The position numbers were made by a program, and so were the translations under genes. From NCBI GenBank assembly GCA_013399895.1, contig VXBA01002154.1, forward strand, positions 257,462 to 321,461: 64,000 nt of DNA. The letters are read 5' to 3'. This DNA comes from Serilophus lunatus (Eukaryota > Chordata > Aves > Passeriformes > Eurylaimidae). Positions 52,857 through 62,730 of the stretch are shown one piece after another (positions within the stretch are counted from its first letter, which is position 1; the number at the start of each line of letters is the position of its first letter). The notes under the pieces were generated by a model. That model had not been told where the DNA came from. It did no database searches and saw only the letters and a program-made list of their open reading frames with translations.

Positions 52857-53231
52857 TCACACCAGGGCCTTGCAGGGGTTACACAGTAAGACCACTGACC
52901 ACCATGTACATATAGGCAGTAAGAGGAGACTTGCTAGCATATCTTCAGTATGTGGGAGTCCCAAGACATTGGACTGCCATGCTGTCAAGATACAGCTTCC
53001 ATTGTACTTCACAGCAGTGATATTCACTGATGTGTGGCTGTAATCAGAGTGTGTCATTACGTTGCATGAAAAGGCTGGCAGAGGAGTTTCTATTTTTTTG
53101 CTGGTTTGAATGAGCTGAGAAAACAGGAAGAACACCAAGGAAAAAACAAGAAGAATGCCAAAACCAGTGAAGGAGATAACCCACTTCAAATATTTTGTAT
53201 AGCATGGAGATTTTGTATACTGCCATGCCAT
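52857..53231 (-). CDS. Uncertain 124-codon open frame with membrane-like segments
   Basis: From the ATG at 53231, in an ACCATGG context, a 124-codon frame runs to TGA at 52857-52859. It has an aromatic-rich start (MAWQYTKSPCYTKY), a hydrophobic run of about 25 residues at roughly 17-41, two N-glycosylation sequons (NIT, NGS) and a second hydrophobic segment near the C-terminus. I recognise no family. It sits just downstream of EEVS on the same strand, so it could equally be EEVS 3' UTR, and purine-rich DNA on the other strand can produce hydrophobic runs by chance. Eight more in-frame codons lie upstream of the start, to 53255. Confidence 0.15.
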   Translation of the reverse strand: MAWQYTKSPCYTKYLKWVISFTGFGILLVFSLVFFLFSQLIQTSKKIETPLPAFSCNVMTHSDYSHTSVNITAVKYNGSCILTAWQSNVLGLPHTEDMLASLLLLPICTWWSVVLLCNPCKALV

Positions 53232-53676
53232 GGTCTCTGTGCCAGCTACACTCATGATGTGGTTATGAGTCTGCTACACCTATTCATGTCAGGCATCCAA
53301 GCACAAGCAATGGTGGTATACCATTGGGAAAGGCCATAGTATCCCCCTCCCCCCCCAGCTTAGATTAATCAAATGAAATGAATGAATAATTGTGCTCACA
53401 TTCCCCAACAGGGGACAGCTTGCTAAGATCTATGCTACAGGCACTTGGTGGTTTCATGTGTGAGCAATCACTTCTTGAGTACTAACAGATTCCCTTTCAA
53501 GCAAAGCAATTGAGAGAGGTCAGACAGGTCAGATGCCAATATTCTTCTTGATCCATGCAGCTCTGCAGTGTATGCAGGTGCCTCTATATCTTCTTTAAAA
53601 TTCAGTTCTGCCCACTAAGTTACAGTGGCAAATAACTCAGGTGTGGGGCAGGACTGTCAGCTCCAACTCTCGGCTC

Positions 53677-53777
53677 TCAGAGGGCAGCTGGCTCTTCCTC
53701 CAGCACTGTCCTGCAGTCCCTGACCCACAGCTTGTATGCTCTTTCCAGGGTCTCTTCACTGATGTCATTGAATATCT
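53677..53777 (-). CDS. EEVS: EEVS coding exon 5 and stop
   Basis: Acceptor TTTTCCAG precedes 53777. Two bases complete a Glu codon, then IFNDISEETLERAYKLW to EEEPAAL and TGA at 53679-53677. The 101 nt length keeps the frame from exon 4 (which leaves one base). This C-terminal helix matches the end expected of the family, so the protein is not truncated. Confidence 0.93.
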
Positions 53778-56700
53778 CTGGAAAATAAGAATTGTAGTTA
53801 ATGGGACATTCAGAGGAGTTTTTTCTGGCTGACTGGGGAGGACAATCGCTCCTCCCAACAGTTTGGGAGAGTCTGTTGACTTGTGGGTGTCTAGAGACTG
53901 AACTTCATGGAAGTAGTCTAGATGGAAACTGATGCCAGACATCACAACCTGGTCCCATGCATTACTTCTATGTTAGAGGTTGGTTGTTTTTCATTTTTAA
54001 ATCTTGTAAGAATATTTCATCCCAGATACTAAGTAGATACTATTTAATTTTCAACTATTAATTCTAGGCACAGTAATATATCGAATTCCTTTTGCCAAGG
54101 ATTCTTTAACAAATGTTTTCAAGTATAGCAAAGGAATTTTTTTTCCCTTTTGACCTTGATTTCTCTGTCAGGGTATTACATTTACCTGCTGGTTTGTGAA
54201 CACGTTTGCAAGGTGAATCGGTTAATCATTATGCAATTAATTAGACCTCAGTCCTTCATGGAGTTCTGGTGTTTGTACACAAGAGGGATCCTGTCTCTTG
54301 ATGAGTTTATCATGATATGAAGAAAAGCACAAGAAAGCCCAGAAATGCACAACTGCAAACCACAGGGAACACCATGTCCCTGTGCTGGGATGCCCCTCAA
54401 GTGCCCACTGCGGGGGCTCCCTGGGTCCCCCACCTCAGTACCTGCTATGCCCAGGCCAGTGGGCAAAGGCATCCGGAGCTGTCCCCCGCTGTGCTTCAGG
54501 CGTTCCCTCAGGGCTGTCTTGATGAGGGCCCAGCTGCAGCCACTGTGCCAGACCGGCAGCTCCAGGCCCTTCATGCACTGGAGGATCTGCTCCTTCTCCT
54601 CGGCGGTGATGAGCCCCCGCGCGTGGGCAACGTACGTCATGAATGCCATGTCGACATTCACAGCTTCCCCGTGCATCAGCGATGGCAAAACCCTCTGAAA
54701 CACAGCAAAGGTGGGTGGCAGAAAAGGTTTGGGTTGACAAAGAGGAAACAAGCCAGGGTTTTTTTCTAAAAATGTTCCCGAAAATTGACATTCGACTCAC
54801 CGCGGTCGCTGGATGTTGGCATCTTGTGATTTATGGGTAGTGAGAGCGATCTGTTTTACACGTGAAAAAAGCTCCCCTAGGGACCCAGGATCTAATTCCC
54901 TTCCCATCTAAGCCACTGATAGAGCAGCGGTGAGATGGAGGGAAGAGCTCTGAATATTGGATAAGGTCTAGTCATCCCTCCTCATTCCTCAGTGGCAATT
55001 TCTCCCCAGTAATATGGGCTATGGTCTTCATGCTTTTGTGGTGTTGTGGCTCGTGTTGGTGATTTCTAGTGGCTTCACTGAAATCTGGTCATCTTTGTGC
55101 TGCAGTAAATGCCCACTAAGAAGAAATTGGCCTGAGAATTTGAAATATGGGTGGAAGTGTGGGGGAAATAGGACAGGGGAAGGGGTCCTTTCATGCAAAA
55201 GGACCAGTCTGGTATATTGGGTGATGTGGGGTAGCACATGCAGATCTGCAGTTTAGCTCAGCTCCTTTTTGCAAAGTTTTCATGCTGCCAATTAATATTT
55301 TTTTAACTTTTTATTTAAAATAGATATTGCAGTATCAAGTTGGTCACTCACCATTTCCAGCTCTGGGCTTATAAGGTGACCAAAGTCAACCAGTCTGTCC
55401 AGGTCATCCTCCCAGAGGTTGGGAGCCAACTCTTCCAGCATGGTTTCAATGGCAATCCTGGTAGTCTGCAGTGCAGCGTCCCCATGGTCAGCAGAGCTTC
55501 TGCAGGACTGGAACTTGGTGTCCAGCAGGTATTTTCCATGGCTCTTGAGCAGGCCAAAGAGCCCTTTATGTTTCATGAGGGCCATCTAGAACAAAGAATA
55601 GGTAGGGTAATTAGGGATGCTTGTATGCGCTGTTGGAAACTTGAATGTTTCAGTAGATTGGACTGTAATATCATGTTATACACTAGCAAAAAAACCACTT
55701 GCACACATGGTACATGGACAAATTGGGTTGTCAGCTATGGTGAGTGAAGTTATGTGCAAAAGGCAGCGTGGAAATGCCCAGTGGGTCTCTGGTAAATTGA
55801 CTGAGCTGTTGGGAGCACTGGTTTGCAAGTTTCCCTGCTACTGTCCATGCTGGGAGTTTGCTACACGCTCACATAGTCCAGCGGACAACTTGTAATGAGC
55901 TTTGGTTATTTGTGTACCTGGAAGAATACTTGAGACTGGATGGTGGCCATTCCTAAAACAACTCTAATCCTTGGGGTTGCTTTTCAGGCAGGGGAAGGTA
56001 GGAAAGCAGCGCAGTATAGAGAATATAAGAGTTTAGAAGTGATTTACTTGTTAGAAGTACATACTTTTCACCATCTGACTTGGGCATTAACCCCCTCCTG
56101 CAGTGGGGAATGGTGACCTGCTGGTTTCCTAGTACCTGCCAGAAACCTCCAGATATCCTGGGGACTTCCCACTGTGTAAGCACTGAAAAATGCTGCTGAT
56201 GAACTGATCTCTAATACACTTTAATAGCCTGAACTCTGCTTTATCAAAAGTTTCCAAAGCTCTCCAGGCATAAAGCCATTTACTGTGCACTTTCCAGGTA
56301 ATTTTAGGAGAAGATTTTGCCTTGCAGGAGATTGATTGACCACACTTGACATACCCGGAGAGGTAGGTGCAAATGATCTTGCAGATTATTAATCCCCAGG
56401 ATAATGAGCCTCAGATTCTCTGCCAGAAGTTCATTATAGAGTGCTACGGATCAGACTCAACAGGAAGATGTTCCCTTGTGTCTACATCTGTCTGTGAGTT
56501 TTGGAGTTTATTCCTCAGGGTTAGCACTAGATATTATGCATAAGGGATGTTCTGACAAGTTTAGCAGCTGTAAATATATAAATGTACAGGCTCAATAAGA
56601 GTTAAAAGTTCCTGTGCAACCTTGATGGCCCAACCTTGATGGTTTCTCTAAAGCGGTTTATGAAATGCCATGGATAGTTCTGGACATCTTACCAGCATTT

Positions 56701-59700
56701 GAGCACTTAAAAGGGGCTTATAAGAAAGATGGGGATAGATTTTTTAGTAGGACCTCTCGTGATAGGACAAGGGATGATGGTTTAAACTAAAAGTGAGTAC
56801 GTTCAGACTAGATATAAGGGAGAATTTTTTTACAATGAAGGTGGTGAAACACTGGAACAAGTTTCCCAGAGAAGTGGCAGGTGCCTCATCCCTGGAAATA
56901 TTCAAGGACTTGTCGGATGAGGTTTTGAGCAACCTGATCTAAGGGAAGGTGTCCCTGCTCATTGCAGGGGGATTGGACTCAATGAACTTAAAAGATCCCT
57001 TCCACCCCAATCCATTCCATGATTTCAGTGTAGCAAACTGCAGCTGCAAAAGTTCGTACCTTTAAAATTTCACCGAGGCCGTTGGAGATGTGTCGCCGAG
57101 GGATGCTCTGGATGAAGGATCTGTCCAGGAAACTGGCTACCGGCGGGGTGTAGCCCCCAAGCTTGTTCTTACATTGCAGAAAATTCACCCCAGTCTTTGC
57201 CCCCACACTAGCATCAACGTAAGAGAGGAGGGTTGTTGGGACCCGAATGTAGGGGGTACGTCGCCTGTAGAGCGACGCAGCGAGTCCTACAATGTCCAGG
57301 CAGACGCCCCCTCCGATGGCGATGATGGGCTCGGTTCTCCTGTCGATGCTGAAGTCCTGGACTTCTTGCAAGATGTTCAAGACCAGGTCCATGGATTTCG
57401 TTTCTTCAGTGGTGGGCAGGGCAAGGATTTTGTGCTGAACATTGTTGTCTTCGAAGTATTCTCTGACTCTGGAGCCATAAAGTTTGTCAACGACTTCATC
57501 TATGACAATGAAGCGCCTCAGAGTCCTCTTGCTGGTGGTGGCGAGCTCTAATTGCTGGGGGTCAGTGATGTGACCCCAGAGGAGCGTAGTGTTAGAGGGA
57601 TCCAGAATATTGTATGTTTCTACCACCTTGTAGCAAAAATAGATGGGGGCTTCAATTGTCCAGGAAATGCCACCTTCAGAGATGCACTCGCCTCTGGTAA
57701 GGATCAGAAAACATGGTTTGAAATCACTGTATTCCTATTTAGTCCTTTACATGTCTGAACTAGTTTAACGATGTAACTGAGAGGTGAGGAATGTGAAGTC
57801 TTCTGCCCATGCACTGTGAAACCGTGGGACTATGAGGGTGGAATATCCTCCTGGGTGTCAGGGCTTAGCAGCTGTGGTGCTGGAGAATCCCCCAGGCCTT
57901 AGTGAACAGCCAAGCGTTTGAATTCCTACATGGCCTTGGAAAGATTCAGAGCAAGAAGGGCTAGAGCATGTTTTTCATGCTGGAAGTTGAAAACCCCATA
58001 AAAAAATCTCAGCTCAGTCATTTAAGCTTCCAAAAAGGGAGTGGGGAAGAGAAGAGGTTGCCAAAATTTTCCAAAGTATTTATGGCAGAAGCATCCTCTG
58101 TTTTATATGTAGGTGATAGGAGTTGATTTGTCCCTGCCTATCTACGCACAGCCACACACCTCTATAAATCAACTGTTTCTACAATGCTCCAGTTGAGCCA
58201 GTGGTTCTCTGCTTTGAAATGAGTATGATAGAAATAGGAAGCGCTCCCAGACAGGGTAAGAAAATGATTTGAGGGTTGGAAACATTTCCATACTGGTGTT
58301 TTAAAGTATAAATAAAAGCCAGCATGCAGTATCTATCTAAACCAGTGAAAAACACAGCACTCCAATCCAGTTATCCCATCTGTGGGACAGGGGAGGCGGG
58401 GGAAAAACAAGCTGAGAATCAAGAAAGGGGAAAAAAAGGAAGAAGGAAACAGCAAAATGTATTTTATACAAAAGCATTCCTTAAGCTGCAGTCAGATAAA
58501 AATTAAAGTTTCTGTGAGCATTTGTTTCGCTTTTTGAGTGAGCAGCTGGCTCAGATAATCAGATTTCCTTACATGCCCAATTTCAATTCACATGCCTGAA
58601 CAGTCACTTACAGGTCTAAATAGATGCTTCTCTACTTTCTTTACCAAATTGTCTCTAAGTCTATCCTTAACTTTTATAGTTGTAAAAGAAAACCAGTGAG
58701 GATTTACACCTTCCGGAAAAATTCTTATGGGTTTTAAAACGCAGTATTATAAAAAGCATTGTGTACATATCAATACACCAAATGTCTACCTTATAGCTGT
58801 ACCTTAATTTTATGTGCATCCAGCTCTGATATGTCACCCTTCTAAGAGACAGGATGGTTTGGAATGTTAGTTGGTGGAATCAGTTTTGGGTGCTGGATGG
58901 CACAACCAGCACCCATTGCAACCCTTCCCCAGTATGAAAATCATAGTGAATTTGAGGCTGAACGTTCTTTTGTTGGGGCATATGTCAGCTGAGGGTTTTG
59001 CTGGGTGTTCTTGGGCCCTGGGTTCATCCTGCTACTAACTGAGCTCCAGCAGACTGCTTTTTAGGTCTGCTGAAGTCCTTTGTCTGCTGCAGCTCTGCCT
59101 GAGTGATGCTCGTGTGCAGTCGTTGCCCACTGCCAGCGGTGGTGAAGGTTCCTCTGGCCTGACTGAGAAAAGTCTTAGACTTTTGCCATTAAAATTTGAG
59201 CATGACAAATACTGGAAAACTTCTGACATGTAAAACAAGCTGTATTAAGAAAGATCTGCATCACAAGTGGGGCTCCGTGTGCTCACAAAAAGGAGTATCC
59301 TGTAATTAAAGGATAATTAACTGGAGAGATGTAATATCAGCAAAGAGCTGTATGTATACCTGGGGGAAATTTGTCTGTTTTGTGTGAAACAGCACTAGGT
59401 GATTTCTGTGATTTGAAAGATATATTAAGGATTTTGCTCCTGTCAGAAACTGTTTATTTTTCCCATCTACCCATTTCATTTATGTACAACCACCTCTATA
59501 AATACATCCATCTTCCATGCCTGTGCACAAGCTTTTGCACACATAAAGAAAAGACCAAGTGTAGCATGCAAAAGTCCCTGCATAAGCTTTTCAGAAGTTT
59601 AAAGAAACTTCCCATCTACACAAATGGAAGCTGTTGATAAAATTCCCTTGGTAACTTAACCAAGTCACGCCAAGGAGAACAGCAACTACCTGTGCTCCCA

Positions 59701-60132
59701 TATTACACATGTTCTGAAGCCCACTTTTCACAGCGTTGTACGTATAGGTGGGGTTGGACGGGGCTCTGAGAAACCTGGTCTGTTGGAAGGTGTCCGTGCC
59801 CATGGCAGAGGGATTGGTTTTGATGGCATTTAAAGGTCCTTTCCAACCTGAACTATTCCATAATTCTGTAGTGGTGGGTTTAAACCGCAGTGGTGCACAG
59901 GATGGCTTCTCCTTCTGAGATCCATCCCACCAAGAAAACTGCCTGGTTTGGCCAGCAAGAGCCAACCAGTGCCATCAACAACGAGCAACACGAGCTCCTA
60001 TACTTACATTTTTGCCTCAGAGAGGGTGATCTCATCCTTGCCATTGGAGAGGGTTTCTCCTTTCTTGATGCGGCACCATGTGCTCTTGACTCGCACCAGC
60101 TGGAAGTCTGTCTGCTGGGGCTCCTGGGCCAT
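53677..60132 (-). CDS. EEVS: 2-epi-5-epi-valiolone synthase (sugar phosphate cyclase, gadusol pathway)
   Basis: Five coding exons join without a break: 60132-60008, 57693-57060, 55585-55352, 54694-54442 and 53777-53677. They give 448 residues from the ATG at 60132, in a strong ACACCATGG context. Seen: GGGVCLD at about 169-175 (NAD binding), TTLLSYVDASVGAKTGVN, NKLGGYTPP, GLGEILK with Glu250, HGEAVNVDM with His339 and YVAHARG with His355. The Glu-His-His set, with 16 residues between the two histidines, is the metal site of dehydroquinate-synthase-like cyclases. Vertebrates have no shikimate pathway. This fold next to MITF is the EEVS that turns sedoheptulose 7-phosphate into 2-epi-5-epi-valiolone, the precursor of gadusol; MT-Ox completes the route. 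The substrate is inferred from family and synteny. No frameshift or missing catalytic residue is seen. An ATG at 60291 is in frame but overlaps a likely acceptor. Confidence 0.95.
53778..54441 (-). other. EEVS: EEVS intron 4
   Basis: 664 bases, donor G|GTACTG and acceptor TTTCCAG on the minus strand. No repeat or further exon is seen. Confidence 0.85.
54442..54694 (-). CDS. EEVS: EEVS coding exon 4 (two metal-binding histidines)
   Basis: 253 nt, after acceptor TGTTTCAG. Starts RVLPSLMHGEAVNVDMAF and contains both metal-ligand histidines (HGEAV and VAHARG, 16 residues apart). Ends PLPTGLGIA with one base left over. Unusually GC-rich for the region. The long plus-strand frames across it are antisense shadows. 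Confidence 0.96.
54695..55351 (-). other. EEVS: EEVS intron 3
   Basis: 657 bases, donor ATG|GTGAGT and acceptor GTTTCAG. Contains one CACGTG at 54859-54864. Nothing else is recognised. Confidence 0.85.
55352..55585 (-). CDS. EEVS: EEVS coding exon 3
   Basis: 234 nt, phase 0 on both sides. Acceptor TTGTTCTAG, then MALMKHKGLFGLLKSHG, ending LISPELEM before GTGAGT. It continues GLGEILK of exon 2 directly into MALMKH, the helical domain after the catalytic glutamate. The second half carries an IETMLEELAPNLWEDDLDR helix and the VDFGH strand typical of the family. Confidence 0.96.
55586..57059 (-). other. EEVS: EEVS intron 2 with CR1 next to the donor
   Basis: 1474 bases, donor AAG|GTACGA and acceptor TTCTAG. 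A CR1 3' region fills about 56741-57026, ending some 33 bases from the donor. The remainder shows nothing recognisable. Confidence 0.85.
56741..57026 (+). mobile_element. CR1 LINE 3' fragment in EEVS intron 2
   Basis: ACTAGATATAAGGGAGAATT, the 'TGGAACAAGTTTCCCAGAGA' segment, 'CCCTGGAAATATTCAAGG' and the end 'TCCATTCCATGATTT' follow the order of an avian CR1 3' region in plus orientation, antisense to EEVS. Confidence 0.93.
57060..57693 (-). CDS. EEVS: EEVS coding exon 2 (NAD-binding domain)
   Basis: 634 nt, the largest exon. One base completes Ile (AT from exon 1 plus A), then GECISEGGISWTIEAP, VVETYNILDPSN, a Rossmann-like region with GGGVCLD, then TTLLSYVDASVGAKTGVN, NKLGGYTPP and NGLGEILK at the donor. 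It carries most of the cofactor and substrate pocket, including the first metal ligand (Glu250 in the 448-residue numbering). The 153-codon plus-strand frame across it is antisense. Confidence 0.97.
57694..60007 (-). other. EEVS: EEVS intron 1 (between coding exons 1 and 2)
   Basis: 2314 bases, donor AT|GTAAGT and acceptor CTTACCAG. Holds a CR1 3' end at about 59747-59870. No further exon is recognised. Confidence 0.85.
59747..59870 (+). mobile_element. CR1 LINE 3'-end fragment in EEVS intron 1
   Basis: CCCATGGCAGAGGGATTGG, GGCATTTAAAGGTCCTTTCC, AACCTGAACTATTCCATAAT is a CR1 3' end in plus orientation, antisense to EEVS and about 140 bases from the exon 1 donor. Confidence 0.9.
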
Positions 60133-60285
60133 GGTGTCTGGGACTGCTGGAGCACAGGCCTCTTCTGACACTGGCATGTCTCCAGAAGGTAAAATCTCCC
60201 TGTTCAGGGATCTCCCATCACTGAGTGCCTTTGAGGTGCTTTTTAAAGGCTCCAGGTGACCAGGCATTGGAAGGGGAGGTCTTGT
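60008..60285 (-). CDS. EEVS: EEVS exon with the probable start codon
   Basis: The exon probably begins at 60285 after TCTCTCCCATGCAG and ends with AT|GTAAGT at 60008. Coding from the ATG at 60132 gives MAQEPQQTDFQLVRVKSTW onward to LSEAK. The frame stays open through the whole exon, with other in-frame ATGs at 60267 and 60291 (the latter inside the acceptor). The residues upstream of 60132 are low in family resemblance and rich in Pro/Ser, so they may be 5' UTR. Confidence is high for the exon and moderate for the start. Confidence 0.85.
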
Positions 60286-62487
60286 CTGCATGGGAGAGAC
60301 TAATTACAAAACTAAGATTATCTAATCTGGGATGCACATTAGGGGTGGCAGGAACGTTTGAAGACACGTGTGAGTACCAGGATGGGGTTGTATAAGCAGC
60401 TGGTTTTATAATGCTTAAGAATTACAATAGAAGTGCATGCATTAACTTCCAACATGATGCCCTACAGCAAATTTAAAGTTATGAAAGGCAATTTGTGTGA
60501 TTCTTCACTTCATTCAGGAACCTCCTTTGCTGAGCAGAGCCTCTGATCTGGCTCCAGCTCTAAGCTGCTCTTATGGGGTGACACAGGAGCAGATGCCAGC
60601 TGAAGTATCTGGGGATTGATACCAGCTGGTTAAACCTCTTTTGAGCTCACATTCCTGGGATCCTCTTGAATTGAGGAACAAAATTATATATATATATTTT
60701 AGCCTTTATGGCGGGGTTTTAAAAAATTATCAGAGAGAATTTATCTCCTGAAGGGCTGTTTGAAGCATGAGCTGAGTTTTGATCCCCACTGAGGGAGGCA
60801 CAATTCACATTCCAATATGATCTTCCAGCTGGGGCTTTTGGAGACCCCTAGGCTCAGCTTGCCACACCAAGTATTCCCTTGGTGTACATGTCTGTGTGCT
60901 GAGCACAGGAAGATCTTCCTTTGATTTCAGCAGCAGTGCCTGAAGGCACAGAACCATCTTCGCCACCTTCTCGACCATGTTTCTGAAAGCTGTCCTTGTT
61001 CAGAAACAAAGATCAAGAAAACCAAAAAACAGATGTAAAAGCAGAGGCTGGAAAAGATTGGTCTTTAAGAACCCATTGAACAAGACAACTTCATTGCTTT
61101 GAAGGCTTAAAGCCAAAATCACTTAGGAACCTTCATCTGTCTCAAAATTACTATTGGGAAAGAGCTAGAAAAATAATCTCCAAATCCACTTAGCCCTATT
61201 CCAGGAAGGGTCTAACTTCTGACTCTAGGTCTCACCGCTGGGTTCATCTCCAGATGGCAAAGAGCTTTGCCAAGAGGACAGACTCTTATCCCCATTTTAC
61301 AGAAGATGAAAATAGACCCACAGAAGTGAAACAACTTGCCCAAAGTCACCTTCAAAGCTGGATGTGGATTAGATAGCATACTAAGGCTCTTAGCTTGTTT
61401 ACAAAACACTCATCTGACATTTTAGCTCCAATCTAAACACAATTTTGATTGCTTTCTGCAGGAACTGCACTTCTAATGCAGCTTGTTGTTTACTAAATCA
61501 TAAAATAGGATAATCTTAGGTATATCAGAAGGTCTGTCCTCTTCATCTTGTTTATTTGTTTTAATTAATAGCAATCCACTCAGCATTTGGACTTATTTTA
61601 TTTGCTTTCCTTTTATTCTTTTGCCCTGTGCATTTACTGATTTTCCATTTATATTTCCTTTTCCCTTCTGGGAGCACTGAAGTATCTTCTGTTCCATTTG
61701 AGAAGTTGAAAAATTGACTTTCCAAAGTCCATCTGTTTGCCAGCATCAGTGAACTGCCCCGTCCTTGTATCATCCATTCTGCAGAGGACCTGACAAGAGC
61801 CTTGTGTGACGACCTGTTCACCTCCCCTGCCCAGCCCTGGGCTCTCTCCACACACTTTGCAATTACACCAAGTCAGTCCTTGACCAAATGAGCCCAGGGT
61901 GATACATTCCAGAGCTGAAAGATGCTGTTCTGGTTATGTGGGAGTCCATATTTCCTCATTAGCTACAGTTTGTATTTCATCTGTGTGAAAAGGGGACAGC
62001 CAACCTTGGCTCCATCACGTGCACTTTAATGACTTTGCTTTAATTCCTCACCAGCCCTTTCTGCCCCAGCTCAGGTGCAGACTTCTGGACAGCTTGGATG
62101 CACTCACTGATTCCTGCTGATGATTCCTTCAGCCATCGTATCCCGGGGTCCCTTTCTTGGTTTGAAGTCAACTGATACCCAGATGACACAAGTCTGCCCC
62201 AGCCCGTGCAAAGGGTTGCTCTGATGTTTGGCTGGACAGGGCAGTGGTGACATTGTAGATAATCCAGGGTTCAGGGTCCTGGGACTTTTTTAGCCTCATA
62301 CCTTGTGGTTTAGCTGGGTGGTTTAGCTATGGTATGCAACGAGAAAGTTATGAAACTTCTGATTACCTCCTTGAGAGCCAGCAGCATCCCAGTGGCCAGG
62401 ATGTGAATTTATTCTTATATAAAGCAAAAGCATTGAAAGTCGGCTCTTTTGTTGTTCTTTTTCATGTCAGATGCTGTTGGGTCTCAC
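60286..62487 (-). other. EEVS: Probable EEVS 5' intron
   Basis: Runs from the CAG|GTGAGA donor at 62488/62487 to the acceptor at 60286 on the minus strand. It contains a short AT repeat near 60685-60700 and two CACGTG E-boxes: TCACGTG at 62015-62021 and CACGTG at 60365-60370. No coding exon or CR1 copy is recognised. That it is one intron is inferred from the two splice sites. Confidence 0.45.
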
Positions 62488-62730
62488 CTGCTGCCCGCGC
62501 TCTGGGTGGGACAGGCGGGTGCAGCTGGAGCGAGCGCAGCCCCCGCCCGGGGCCGTGCTCCCTGCGCAGCCTCTCCCCGGGGCTGAGGCTCTGCCCGTGT
62601 GATCGCGGGGGTGTCCGCCCCCTGCCCGGACACCTGAGCACCGACCTGCTGCTCTGTGGAGGCAGCAAACCCACCGCAGCATCTTCTGAGGCCGGGGGAC
62701 AAGAAGCAACATGCAAAATCCTGCAGGTAA
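62488..62730. promoter_or_regulatory. CpG-dense block, possible two-way promoter with EEVS 5' non-coding exon
   Basis: About 16 CpG dinucleotides fall in the first 155 bases, far above the rest of the window. On the minus strand the block ends in GCAGCAG|GTGAGACC, a near-consensus donor that could splice to the EEVS acceptor at 60286. On the plus strand its other edge has ATG at 62711 and CTGCAG|GTAAAT at 62726/62727. Together these suggest a small CpG-island promoter firing in both directions. No transcript evidence is available. The minus-strand frame is open through the block, so an N-terminal extension of EEVS cannot be excluded. Confidence 0.45.
62711..62726 (+). CDS. Candidate first coding exon of a rightward gene (possibly MT-Ox)
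   Basis: ATG CAA AAT CCT GCA G followed by the donor GTAAAT, at the right edge of the CpG block, with A at -3. It would leave a phase-1 junction. No second exon is recognised in the remaining 1.3 kb, so the gene would continue beyond the window. The link to MT-Ox rests only on the known clustering of EEVS with MT-Ox and is a guess. Confidence 0.2.

Larger units (their letters stand above)
48216..53676. other. Intergenic region between convergent MITF and EEVS (includes EEVS 3' UTR)
   Basis: About 5.4 kb. Holds two CR1 3' ends in minus orientation (about 50430-50482 and 51621-51962). An ordered, repeat-free block lies at about 50830-51060. A minus-strand open frame at 52857-53255 is described separately. 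The EEVS 3' UTR must start at 53676 and run leftwards, but no close AATAAA is found on that strand; TTTATT on the plus strand at about 52410 is a distant candidate. No MT-Ox exon was recognised on either strand. Confidence 0.6.

Noticed and set aside
54317..54769. 150-codon plus-strand frame
   Set aside because: Antisense shadow of EEVS coding exon 4.
57090..57551. 153-codon plus-strand frame
   Set aside because: Antisense shadow of EEVS coding exon 2.
59890..60259. Plus-strand frames of about 90-100 codons
   Set aside because: Antisense of the EEVS start exon, partly CR1-adjacent sequence.
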